A stretch of 64,000 bases of DNA from Eutrigla gurnardus (lineage: Eukaryota > Chordata > Actinopteri > Perciformes > Triglidae), in NCBI GenBank assembly GCA_963514095.1, contig OY741268.1, forward strand, positions 23,164,424 to 23,228,423, given 5' to 3'. Numbering within the stretch: the first letter of the stretch is position 1; each line of letters starts with the position of its first letter. A program made the position numbers and the translations under genes. Shown here one piece after another: positions 47,480 through 60,500 of the stretch. The notes below the pieces were generated by a model. It did no database searches. It was not told the DNA's origin and saw only the letters and a program-made list of their open reading frames with translations.

Positions 47480-49608
47480 TCACTCATTATTTTTTGAAGG
47501 TGATGGACTGGTTATTATTCTGGGCACGTGTGGTATGAATGACGCTGGTGGCTCCATGTTTGCCCTCTGCCTCTGCCTTTCTCTGTGTCTTGCTGCAGAG
47601 AGAGAGAGAGAAAAAGGGGGGTGGGGGTGTCATACTTGATAAAGTATAGAGAGAAGTCAAATCTGAGATTCTAAGATTTTCAGTACGCAATTAATGTCAA
47701 TCCATTGTGGAATTTTTGAGGGCACTATACAGTGGATACATTTATACACTCAGAATTCAGTTTAAATTCCTTACAATTCCTCGTAAATATGGTTAATTTT
47801 GCAAACGTAGTAGTAGTAACGTCCTGGAGTTACACAAAACCCCTGGTAACTTGCCATTTTTATTCTTGTTTTTATGCAGACTATAACCAAATCATAGATA
47901 ATATGTTAATCAGTGAGTGTTATGATCCCCCCGTTCCAGTCTTTAGGTGAAGCTCAGATAATTGGCTGCTGGCTGAAGCCTTATATTTTATGGACATATG
48001 AGGATTATCGATCTCTGTAACACTTTCCAAGGACGCCAAATCAGCATATTTTCCACAATGTTGAACTATTGAATTAAATATTCTATATGTAAAACCTGAG
48101 TTAACAAAGCCCTACAGTATATCTATCTATCATCATTTTCATTCATGCTAAAGTAAGCTCTTTACCGTTGTCTCTTCTCAGCTTGAACTTCATAGCCAGC
48201 CCCATAACCAGGACCAGGCCCAAAGCGGCGACACCGCAGACCACCAGGATCAACACACTCTGGTCTGGATGAGGACACAGAGGCCGACACACACACACAG
48301 TAAAGATACATGCTACCAAGTGTCATTGAGGTGTGCATTTTTTATGATTCATATTTTCATGAAATGCTTCGGCTTTTTCATTTTCAATCCCCCAAATTGT
48401 ACTTTACACTATTTTGAGGCTGGTTAATGATTTAAAAGCAACATTACAGTGATGTGTAATGTGTGAAATAAGCAGGGAGACGGCGTCTACTTACTGTTTA
48501 TAGTGACACTATGTGGCGAAGACTCGTAATAGCCACATGAGCTGTTCACAAAGCAGATGTACTGGCCTTCCTCGCGTTTTAACACCTTTTTGAGAGAAAG
48601 TTTGCTTTTATTTTCGCCTTCCTGGATTGTCTCCGAGTCCCTCTTCCACCCAAATGTCAGATTCAAATTGGGAAGGTTATGGTCACATGATAGATTGATG
48701 TCATCGCCCTCGTTCAGATCAGATCCATTGCTGCTGATGGAAACCTGAAAGTCTAAAGGGTAAATATGTATGTGGAGGGAAGCAACAGAATAGAATGCCT
48801 TTATTGTCATTGCACATTGTGCAAACATTAAAATAGGTAAAGAGGGAGATATGTGCATAACTGATGACATAAGTGCATAGAAAATAATGCATAGTAATGA
48901 GTAGAAGTTAAATGTGTTAAAGTGCACTATCGTAGACGGACATATTGTTACAGGTTACCTTCTTTGCAGTTTAAAGGAATATCTTGAGTTACTGGAGGGA
49001 AAAGTAAGCACGGGAATTAATACGGTCAGCATTTTATTTAAAAACAAAGCATACATGACACATTCCAGTCATTTTCAGATGCAATTTTTTTTCTGCAAAT
49101 AGAAATCCACCCATTCTAACTTATTCTACTCAGTAAAACCCTCAGCAATCTATTCTTTAAGAAGAACATGAACATTTGTTTTTTAGGGTCTCCTATGTTT
49201 GCCATGTTCAATTAACCTCATTGAAGTACCACTTTCCACATTTCACTGCAAATTACTGTACCTATGGTACCATCTTTACAGTGCATAGGGTGTATCTTCA
49301 AGTAAACAAATGAACAGAAAGATTGCCCTCACCATTGATGCACTGTGTCGGATCAATTGGGCAAAGTTTACAAGGATCTATAGGGAGAGAATAACATTGA
49401 GAGAATTTTTCTTTACATTTATTTAATGGCAGACAATGTACAGGTACATGAGCTGCTACATAACATTTCCAAATGTAGTCTATAAAAACAGTGAGAGATT
49501 TTTATTCACCTGAATTAACCTGAGTTGCTCCTGTGGTGTTACATCTCAGACACTGGACAGGAATACAGGTAGAGCCAGCACCAACTAAAATAAAGTAAAG
49601 TCAGAATA

Positions 49609-49673
<65 letters not shown>

Positions 49674-49751
49674 TGTCAAATGCATAGGTGGCTCCTTACC
49701 TATGAGGAGATGACTAAGCCAAATAGTTAGGTAAACCCCTCTCATAAACAT
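47480..49751 (-). CDS. Small IgSF type I membrane protein, unidentified
   Basis: Seven minus-strand exons join in frame to about 224 residues: 49751-49700, 49584-49510, 49377-49333, 48991-48959, 48752-48495, 48264-48166 and 47592-47480. Exon 1 is a signal peptide (MFMRGVYLTIWLSHLLIG). Exons 2-4 are tiny and give a Cys-rich stalk of about 50 residues: CIPVQCLRCNTT, DPCKLCPIDPTQC and VTQDIPLNCKE. Exon 5 is one Ig-like domain, with Cys in INLSC and YICF, a Trp in FGWKR and several N-glycosylation sites. Exon 6 is the membrane helix (SVLILVVCGVAALGLVLVMG) with a basic stop-transfer KFKLRRD. The last exon, in the frame set by splice phase, gives a short Arg/Pro/Ser tail with no Tyr, so no ITAM or ITIM. 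A second frame in that exon is also open. The protein is probably an immune or adhesion receptor, but I do not recognise it. Confidence 0.7.
49614..49670. repeat. (AT)n microsatellite
   Basis: About 57 bases of perfect AT repeat in the first intron of the IgSF gene, between the signal-peptide exon and the first Cys-rich exon. Confidence 0.97.
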
Positions 49752-49759
49752 TCTCTGTG

Positions 49760-50720
49760 GGAAGAGAAAATAATTATTATCATTTAATTGCTTTAGCCTA
49801 AGAATACGTTCGTCAGGATCTAGAATAAAAGCTACACAACAACAATATTTAAAAACAATTATATGAAATATCATAATTCTCGTAAGTGTTCCTTGTTACC
49901 TGTTGTCTCTTCACGCACGGAGCTGAATAATGAGCTGCTCTGTTTTGCCTAACCTGATGGGCTTTGCATCTGACGGGGCACGGCAGAGCTGATCATAAAC
50001 ACTGATGTAAATGCAAATTAATTTTTCCCCGGAACAGAACGCCACATCGGTATCACTGTTTGTGTGTTTTATAGGTGGGAGCGATGGCAACGATGACAGT
50101 CAGGCTGCTGCTTTTTATGTTGCCGAGTAACATTATGGGATTTTTACAAACAGATAGAATGAGAAATAGACAGAGAGGCAGTCACAGGAACATAAAAGAC
50201 AGCCACAGTATGCTGGATTGTAACCTGTTATAGGCAAAACAGTGGTTTATGTATGCAAATAATCCATTGTCTTTGCAGATAATGTGACACATAGGTACAA
50301 CTTTGCCCTGACCTTTTGGGCTTCTGTCAAATTGACAGAATTATATGGAACTGAAGCTTGGAAATGCATTTTCTTTCAGTCTAGTCATCCAGGGCCTTCA
50401 TTTATCCGTGCAGCGGCCAGCAGAGAGTGCTGCTGATCATCCGTCACTCATTCCTTAACGCAGCATGCACTCGGTAAGAGACAGGGTGCACGATGACATC
50501 TCTAAAACCGAGGTTCTGGTCATTGATGATGCAGAAACAAGTCTGTTCCACCTCTGCATCATTTTCTTTAAAAAAATGTTGAATATGTACAACAAATGGC
50601 TTGAATGATAGATTAAGGCCTTCTTTATCACATGCACAAAATAATGCATGTTTAGTTTACTAACTGAGTATATATAAATATATATAAAATAGAAATAACT
50701 ATAGTTCTATTTTTTGGAGA
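49760..50720. other. Intergenic stretch upstream of the IgSF gene
   Basis: No supported exon. It must include the IgSF gene promoter (minus strand), which I cannot place. TA-rich near 50665-50690. Confidence 0.45.
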
Positions 50721-51065
50721 GTTTTCATTTTGAAGGGAACTCCTGCTTTTTGGTCTACGGCGACGTGGTTGGATGGATCCATCTCTGCTGCCATGGACTA
50801 CTACTGCTGATACTATCTCTTAACACCAAATGCAGTTGGAACCCAAGGGCCTGGGCTGCAGGAGATTTCTGCCTAAAAGCCTATTAAGGCAGTTTTTTCT
50901 CGCCTCTGTCGCTGTAACGCTTGCCCCTGGGTGATGTTGGGACTTTGAAATTGTATTGACTGGAGATTTTGAGCGTATTCCTGCTCAATGTGTTAAGTGT
51001 CCTGAGATGACTTCTGTTGTGATATGACACTATAAATAAAATTGAGTTGAAATTGAACTGAAGTA
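50720..51065 (+). mobile_element. Dispersed teleost repeat with AATAAAATTGA tail
   Basis: The order is GGCCTGGGCTGCAGGAGATT, then 'aggcagttttttctcgcctctgtcgctgtaacgcttg', then CAATGTGTTAAGTGTCCTGA, then GATATGACACTATAAATAAA and ATTGA repeats. This is the recognisable 3' portion of a high-copy fish repeat ('cctgagatgacttctgttgtgat.tggcgctatataaataaaattgaattgaa'). The left boundary is approximate and the element is degenerate. Confidence 0.6.
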
Positions 51066-51543
51066 AAGCAGCAGAAACGTTCACTCATGTCTTTTGTTCC
51101 ATTTTTCATGATGTTTGTCTGTTTGTCACGCTCTTAAAGTTGGCTAAATGATGAAAAAAGAAAAGTTTGTGCGATCCAAACCATGTTAAAACATATTTGA
51201 TGTAGCTAAAAGTTTATGTGTTGAAAGTTAGCTAGCTAGCTACATGTGCATCTCATATGACTTAGCTTATAATGTTAACCACCACTTTGCATACAATCCT
51301 TTGATATGCAAACAAAAGCACACAGTAAACTGTGTAAGATGTTTTACTATATCCCACAGGTGCAGTCAATTAACCCTCCCCCCATCACCTGTGTGTGCTC
51401 GTGCTCGTGCTCGTGCACGTCAGGACGTAGACGACAGGTAACGTTCAGGTCTCAGCTGTTTAATTAACTCCGACCTGTAAAACCTCCGGCCTCTCGTCTC
51501 CCTCGCCTTGACTCTCGCGTGTTCCCCCCCCCCCCCCCTGAAG

Positions 51544-54500
51544 ATGTTCGCTTTCAGAGGACTTTATCACGGGTTCTCCCGCCTGGCAAAAGTTGCTGCA
51601 CAAAAGCAATTAAGGAAATATGACAAATGGTGCACCGCCACCACAGCCACTGTCATCATGGCGGACAAGAAGGTACGACAGTCATTTCACACGCGAGCTA
51701 AATGGAGTGTGCATGCCTGCTTAACGTGTTTGGCAATACAGAAAGTGCAGTTTGTCAATTTACACTCATTGAATTGCTAGCTACAGAATTATACTCATAA
51801 CTATAACTTCTGGTGCTCTGTGTACCATTAAAAAAATATATTATTCTGAACATGTGAGATAATGAATAGGTGTCTAAAAAGAATAGGCCTATAATTGTTT
51901 AAGAAGTTGACCTACTATTGTTTGGCAGGCTTATCCTATTAAAATAAGTGAATATCAGGAGGAGGTACTGTGTGTTGTATTTTAAATATCTAAATCTCTA
52001 CGACTGCTAAATAAAAGGAAACCTCACTATGACTAAATATGCTGTAAATAACATCTCAGATCCAGTGCTGTAGCATTAAAATTGCTTTCTGTATTATATA
52101 GCAGTGTCAAAATGCATAATACACAGACTCCTACACACAAAAAAACAGAGGGTGTGTGTGTGTCTTGTTTGCGTTCCTATGTCATAGTGTTTCTCAAGAC
52201 GCAGGCTGAGAACAGTTTGATCATAGCAGCCATACTTCCTCTTTTGTGGTTTGTTGCTATGGCAAGACTTCCCTTCCAGGCAGGAAGTGACAGGAAGACC
52301 CAAGTGATGAGTTTATGTGTGTGTGTGCGTGTGTGTGTTTGAAAACTGTGCATCATGTTTGGGTGGAGCACTCTACTGTATCCCCTTGACAGTGTGCACA
52401 TCGCATAGAGACTTCGGCTTGTAGTCTTGTGTCTGAGCCACCATGGCGAAGAACTGCAATAAAACTCTAGGGATTCCTGCTGGCCACATGGTGAGTTAAC
52501 TTGGCAAGACTCTTGTTCGCTTTGGTTTGGTTCTGCAGCTGTTCTTTTGGAGCCTGTGGTTTGTAGATGCATATGCCAGAGGAGGCTTTATCAGCCCTTA
52601 AAGTAGAGGAATTTGAAGGAGTATGATATGAGAAATAAATTTGAGTTCAACCCAGTCATTATTAACTTTTTCAGCCTGCTGAAAAAGCGCAAACTGTTGA
52701 CTCGACATTCAGGTCAGAATAGCTGTCGAGTAAGATAGAGCAGTTTCTTGTGTTGGCTTGTCGTGTCTGTCTAAAACTACTTTTTTTTTTAGAAGTGCCA
52801 GAACCAAACGGGCTGTGTGGCCAACAGTTGGTTGCTACTGAAAACAGCCCGGGCCTGCTTGAGTCAGAAGCGGAAACCAAGCCATGCCCATTTGCCAGTT
52901 TGTCATGTGTAGGCTGAGCTGGCTTCAGTCGAGTCGGTGTGAAACCATTACTTGTCTTGAATCGGTTCATTTCCGCAAAAGGTGTGAAAGTGTGTTTATG
53001 ACGATGTAATTCACAGGAGCAGTGCGCTTTGCATTTTGTGTGCTTGCCAATGTTTCTACAACTGGTGCTTCGTCAGACTCTTGCCTCACTGTTTGGCGGC
53101 ATATCTCGTCTCTCCTTCAAAGGGTTTACAGATAATCCTAAGCCTTAGATATTTCTTTTTCGCAATATATGAGACCTTGCAAAAACAAGACAAGGCGTTT
53201 ATTTTCATTCGTAGAAAACTGTGGATGAAAAGCGTGTTGGCTTCTCCTGTGAAGTGTATTCGTAGGCATCGATGTGTCATGTTTTCGGAGTCAGAGTTAG
53301 AGCAGTGGAGCAAAATGTAAAGAGGTGGAGCCACAGCGGAGCTCACACCTGCAGAAACTACCGGCCCATATCAACCTTATATGGGCAAAGTTTATCAAGA
53401 GCTGTTGCCTTTTGAGCCGTTATGAAGCACAGAATCTCACACACTTTTGCTTTGCATGAACTGAAATTCACACGCATACAGTGTATCTTCTTACTGGCAA
53501 TTTGTTTACGGAAAAATATTGGGTACTATTTTTTTGATCATCTATTTCTACAAAGGAGGTGGGCCTTGTCCGTGTGCTTAATACTTACTTGACAAACATG
53601 ACATGCACCTTTCTGTATGACTAGTTTCCCCTATCATGTTTGATGTGGGTTATTTCATAAATTAGTGCAAGATACGCTGGACTTCCTATGAAAACTGCGA
53701 CCTGAGCTTACCTAAAGAGTTGACATTTTAAGACATTTCACAAAACCAAGCCAGACTTCAAATGATCAGACCAATGATTCAAGTCTGGTTTCTGTGAACG
53801 CCACAGAAAGGCCTCCAGGTTAAAACCCAGGACCGCCAATGTGCCACCCTTTAAATAATATCGCTGTAACTTGATTGTTGAGCAGGAACGGTAAAATAAC
53901 TTACAAGATGTGAATTTTTTTGGCTTCTAAAAGCTGAATGAGAGCCATTGTTACCAGTGTCACAACCACTTCCTGTGAAAGCTTGACTGATTGCACTACA
54001 TTGTTACATAGAGAGAGAGAGATGTTGTTCACATTTCACTTCCTAAATGTATGCCTCTTGGTGTGTGTATGTGTCTAGTTTCTATAATAACATTTTGAGT
54101 ATGCTGTGCTACTTGCATTGTAAAGTTGTAACTGTAATATTTAAATGTGCAGAAAATTCCAACATTTTTGTGATTAAACACTGAGATTTCCATTTGATTT
54201 CCACATCTTAGAGAATAGGTATGAATTTTAATACAATTCCTCTTTGATTTTCTGATTCAATCAAGGGAATATCTCAACTTCTACTATAGGGATTATCCTA
54301 AAAGTCCGTGACGGCCTCAGACTCGGATAATTTGTTTTAGCATAGTTCACTACCTTATCTTTCTGTCTCTCTATTCACAGAGCCAGGCAGTGTCAGACGG
54401 AGGTAAGCATGCACAACAAACACGCACGCTAACAGCCTCGACCATCGTGCATTTCTTCCGAACTGAAACATGTCTGTGCACGACGGAAGAAAATATCTGA

Positions 54501-57500
54501 TTCAGTCTCATTCTTGGTCATTCTTCTTTCTTTTTTTTTTGCGCTGATAAATGGGTGTGTTTCTGTCTGGTTGTGTTGTAGAGTTGAACATGTCTGCACG
54601 GGGCTGTGGCGGCAGCAGCTGCAGCCTTCCAGGGACTCCAGGTGGAGAGGCCGGCCCAGCCAACAGTGTGCTGGGCTGGGCCGTCTCATTTGAGAAGCTG
54701 TTGGAGGACCCCTTTGGAGTCCGCCAATTTACGGTGAGACGCACTCAACGCTCAAGCCTTGCGATTTTCGGTTCAGGAATAACTCAAGTATCGATGTTTT
54801 CTGGCAACCTATCATGAGACGTGCCATATGTGTTCGTACACATCGTATGTGTCTTTCTCCACAGGCTTTTTTGATGTCGGAGGTGAGTGCGGAGAACATT
54901 TTATTCTGGCAAGCTTGTGAGAAATTCAGGAAAATCCCAGCCAACTCCTTGCACGAGGTATGATGACACTCTCTGCATGGCGAACCCTCTTACCTGTCAA
55001 TGCGATTCATAGTGCTGCTGTTGTGTGTTTACCCTGGATGAGTGCCCTTTTTTATAGTTTTTTTTAAATACCCTTCATCAGAACTTTCCTGGAAGTCATT
55101 CTTGTACTTCTACAGATGTTGAATGTTCACAGTGAGTTGCTATGTTGCTTTAACTGTGTTTTTATAGCAGTCAGCAGGGGCAAAGTTTCCTCTGCTTTGT
55201 AATTGCTTTGAATATGTTATATTTAGTTCTTTAAGTAACATTAATCAACACTTTACGTAGCTGTTAACCTCAATGTCGGATTAAGCTGTTTGAGATGTTT
55301 TTGTTCATACTAAAGGAAACTGGTTCCGTGTGTCATTGAGGTTTGTGTCTAATCTTGTTAAAAGGATGTCTCATCAGCTCGGACACAATTAGTTTAGTTG
55401 ATATCTAATTTTCAAGAGATTGCAGTCTGATGGAGCTGTTGTGTTCCCAGCTGAAAATGGCATGTCGCTCCATCTACAACACATACCTGTCTGACAGCGC
55501 TCCCTACTCGGTCAACATCGACGACACAGCCAAGACAGAGGAGAAGGACCTGGAGCAGCCCACACCTGACATGTTTAACAAGGCTCAAGCGCAGGTCTGT
55601 TTGGAGTCCACTCTCCCATTTTAACTCATTAACATTAGTGATTAATTGTTGGTGCCTCTGCTGACGTGTGTGTGCAACTGTCCCTGCTTTGTGTCAGATA
55701 TTTAAACTGATGAAGATGGACAGTTACAGGCGCTTCGTGCGCTCTCCCCTCTACCAAAGCTGCACTTTGGCGAGTGTAGACAGTAAAATGCCTCAGCTTT
55801 CTGCAGCGCTGTTCCACGTGGGATCCTGGGAGGATGTGGCCACCAGAAGCCCCTTATGTGACAAGAAGGTAGTGGACTGAGGAAGGGGGGGAAATATGTG
55901 ATTACTTTAATTTTGCTGTGGCGGCATCACTATCATCACTGTCTCAAACAGCATAAGAAGTCGGACTCCAGCAGCTTGCAAGGTGACAAGACTTTCCCAG
56001 AGAAACAGCAACAGAAAAGAGGATCCTGGGGAGGTTGTGGCAGATCTTATGCTTCTAAGTTATGCCTTGATGTACATCCTGTGACTTTTATCTCACAATG
56101 TCTCCATTTGTTCTTTTCCTCCATCATTAATAATAATAGATGCATCCAAAATCCATGGTTCAGTCTCGCCGAAAGCTTCCCATTTGTCGGTCATGTCCAG
56201 CAGCAGTGTGGAGCTCGGCTCCCTCTACAGGCAGATAGAGGTCAGTGCTTTGATGACAAAAAGGGTGTTATTGATTGAGTGAGTGAAAACAAACATTTCT
56301 TCCCAAAAAATGGAACTGTTTACTTTGACAAACTCTAAAAGTCTACAGTTTAATCCAAAACATGATCCACACAACACGGTTGGAAACTTTGCAGGTCCAC
56401 GCTGCCGTAGCTTTTACTAACGGACTCAAAGTGTACTTTAAGTGACAAGAGTCTGCATGCATTTCTTGTTCTAACACAATTAAAACATAATTGTACAATC
56501 AAAGTAGAAACGGATGAGTAAATAATAAAGCTCTTGCAACTTCTTTTTTTTTGCAGAATATTTTTCACTCTTAACCCAACTTTTTGTTTCTTCTCCATCT
56601 GTGACGTAGAACGGTAGATCGAGTCCCCGGTCTCCAGAGCAGGGTGGTGGAGGTGGGGGTCGGATAGGGATGGAGGGTGGCTACTGCTGTGTCTACTTAC
56701 CCGATGGCAGTGCCTCCCTGGCCCCCACGCGTAACGGCCAACCCATCAAAGACATGCTGGCTAGCTTGTGTGAGAAGAGAGGCTTTCCCCTGAAAGATGT
56801 CATCATATATCTTCATGGCAAGGACAAGGTGAGGGCTTGGCTGCTCCGTCTGCAGCACCAACCACCACGGCTTTAAACCAAGTAGCTGTTCAAAGATATC
56901 AACTATACCACACTGCAAAGTTGCAACAGGCGGTATGAGAAACATGACTACCCTCTTCCTGTTATAACATCCTCTAAACCTCTCACTCCCTCTTTAAATG
57001 TCTTTAACTTTGTGAAATGATCCCCTGTTGATGCAGACGACTCTGATCGTCACAGATCTGATGCACCTTTTTCTCCCTGCAGCAACCCTTATCGCTGGAC
57101 CAGGACTGCACCGTACTGAGAGATCAACAGGTTTCTCTGGAGCTCAGGGTGATGTTTGCGTGAGTGTCACTTCCTTTTTTTCCTTTGCTATCTTTGTCAC
57201 CCTTATGAGGCTTTCACACCCAGTGTCCACTACAGGATGCCACTTCTCACCATATTAGAGGGAAGTCCTTCTGTTAACAGCAGACATAGATTAGTCATCA
57301 TTTGCAATGAATACATTATCAAATGTCCAAATTTAATCAAATACTGCTCAGATATCATTTGGTGGCAGATTAGTGGCTTTGTACGATGATGCCATGCTGC
57401 TGTCCCGCTGCATTTACTGTTTGTGTACTGCATTAGAGAGGTTATCGTTATACACGTGTGTGTTTTCAGGCTGGAGATTGCCTTCACTGGTAAAACTGTG

Positions 57501-60500
57501 GGGATTATGGTGAAGTCCAGTAAGACGCTCCAGGAAGCTCTCTCTTCTGTGCTGCAGAAACACAACCTCAAGCAGCAAGAGGCCCTGGTCACCATGGTGA
57601 GTGTGTGTATGAATGAGACCATATGTCGTAGCCAGCACTTGAGCAGTTCCTTGATTTGTAACTTTTTATTTCAAACTGTAATGGGTTGCACGATTGTGTT
57701 AGTGGAGTAAGTGACGAGGGTGACACCATCTGTGTCATGCATTAATGTGTGTTTTCCGTAATGAATCAAGACTTGTTTTCGGTCTCTTCTTCATTGATTG
57801 TGTGTCACCATCAGTCCGTCATGCCTTGTTTCCTTGTTAATTTAAGGTTGGAAGCGACGAGCCTGTGAACATGACCGGCAATGTGTTCAGACTGGCCAAT
57901 AAGATGCTACGGCTCGACAAAACCAAAGGTTAATACACTTGACCTTTTTTTTTAATGGGAACCAGAGAGACTCATGTTTACATCGTTGAATAATAACTAC
58001 ACTGCTCCCAGAAAAAGCACAAGCAGCCACAGGATGAAAAGAGACCTGCTTGGCTGAGTAAATGAAATGAATTCAATCAAATTAGAAAAAGGCACATTCT
58101 GGCCCTCCGGCCACTGTTGTGGTAATGTGGGCGATATATTGGTGATGCTTTGTGTGTTCTCTTCTGCTGCCTGAACTTTGGAGGAGTCTTCTTATTCACG
58201 TAATTGTTATGGGTCTTCTTGGCGCTCTCTTTCTCTGAGCTGGTGGTAAGGAGAAAATCTTTTCACTATCCACTTATGTGTGCAGGGTTTTTCTGCATCG
58301 CTCTTGTTGCTTTTTTTCCTACTCAGAATTCTTTGTGCGTCTCTCTTTGTGTCTTCATTCTCTTCTGTGGGGTTGAAATGTCTTAGTCCATTTGGTTTGT
58401 TGAGTGCTGTGCCACTCTGAGTTCACTCACCCCTTTTCCCAACTGCTAATAGACCAGAGCTAACTTCACTTTGGATCAGCGCTCCCCACCTCAGCCCCAG
58501 TCGATGCATTTAGGGCAATGAATTAGATTAGACTGGTTGTATCCCAGTAGGACCAGTTTCATTCTGGTCTAGAATATAAAATTTGGCTTATGTTGGTTTG
58601 AAACGCAGTGGAGCACCATCAGCATTCCACAGTTTTCTAATTGAAGTGGAAGCGTGTTGGAAACTGAATTATATCTGCTTGTTTTTTAATAGGAAGAGAT
58701 CAGACCAACATTTCCAGAGGCAGTGGTTCTGCTGCTGCACAGGTGAGACGATGTTGTTTGTACAATACTGACAAAGTCATACATACAAGGCAAGCTTCTG
58801 AGACACTCTGTAACTATTTATAAGAATATAATGAAGAGTATGAAATGGGTAGCTCAAATCAGGCAATCTGATTGGTTCATAGCTGTGACATAGAACCCAT
58901 ATAGCACTGCGTCAGTATCACTCTGCATCTGATAAAAGACTATTACGTTGTCATGCTTGCTGTCACGGTTGCTTAAGACAGGGTCACGTACACGGAATCA
59001 CTCCAGCCAACACTGAACAGGTTAGAGTTGGCTGCTGAACCCCATGGATGTATAAAGAGAACTTATTAAAAGTTATTAAAGTTGAAAAAAAAGTTTGAAT
59101 TCCTAGAATAAAAATTCAGATAAAACCTGGAAGTTGTAATTCCACAGTTTGGCCACTATGTTAAATTTGCTTCAGAGCCCGGCACTCTTTCTGGGGCTCG
59201 CTACACCCCTTACAAAATGGAAATATTTTGAGGTTAGCTTCTGGATTGAGCCGTGCCCATCTCCAGGTAAACAAATGGCCTGTTGTGTGCTATTGTTAGT
59301 TATCATTTGAATACCACAGCCTATGCTTGAACAAGGGAGTGAATTTAGACAACAACCCTAGTGACAACCTTCATTGTATTCTTATCTAAATGACAACCAC
59401 AAACATTTCTTTTATCTATTGTTTAGAAATAACTTATTTTGCCTGTTGCATGGGTAATATTTAATATCTATGGGATGAAACACACTGATAGCAGACAGTA
59501 ATGATGAATGTTGATGGTTCTTATTCCTTGTGTGATGTCTAGAATGTGTCTCCAATGTTAATAGGATTTAAACACCTGTGAAACTTTATTTCATACACTG
59601 ATAACACTGTAATGTATTTTGGTCCCAGGCAGGAGCAGTGAGTGCAGGTGGGGTGGAGGCCCGATCATTGCAAACAGACAGAACCAAGTCTCAGCCCAAG
59701 TCCAGTAAAAACCGTGAAATGGAGGGTAGGACATTTCTGCACTATCTAGTAGGATTGGGCGACATGGCAATATTTACTGTAAGATGATGGATATTTGACA
59801 AATGTCAGAGAGAGATCCCCAACATTTGGAATCTATAGAAAGATAACATTTAAAGACGAGGTGGGACATAAAGGAACAGCGTTTTTTCTGTTAGTGACAG
59901 CGATCTGACCATACGGTACCTTTTTTAAAGGGTTTTTCAATCATATCACAATCTTTCTTAGCAGATGGAAATATAAACAAATAGAATTGCACATCCATTG
60001 ACTAGATTGTTCTATCAGCTGCTGTTTTTAAGGTCAATAATCAACTTTAAAGTTCCTCAATTGAATTTCTAGAAAATAAACAATGTTTAATTAATTTATA
60101 CATTCATATTGCAATATAAAAATGTATATACCATGATAAAACATTTAACCCAAATGCCCACTTCTATAATCCTGGCCCGAGATTTGACAAATTCATATTA
60201 TTTTATACCATTGATATATAACATTTAGAGATGATTGATGAATTGCATATTTCTAAAACCTATTTATCAAAAAGTTGTCTTGCTCAAAACTATAAAATGT
60301 AAATAAATAGCTTTTAGGCAGATTAAAAATAGCACAGTGTTATTTATTTATTTGAAATAAGTGTTAGCATGGTATTTTGTGTGTGTGTGTCAGGGTTTCT
60401 GGACATGCTGACGAGGGCTCAGTGCAGGGTTGATGACCAGCGAGGCCTTTTGACCAAAGAGCAGCTGGAGATCCCTCTGTTCCTGAAGCTGGCCTCAGTC

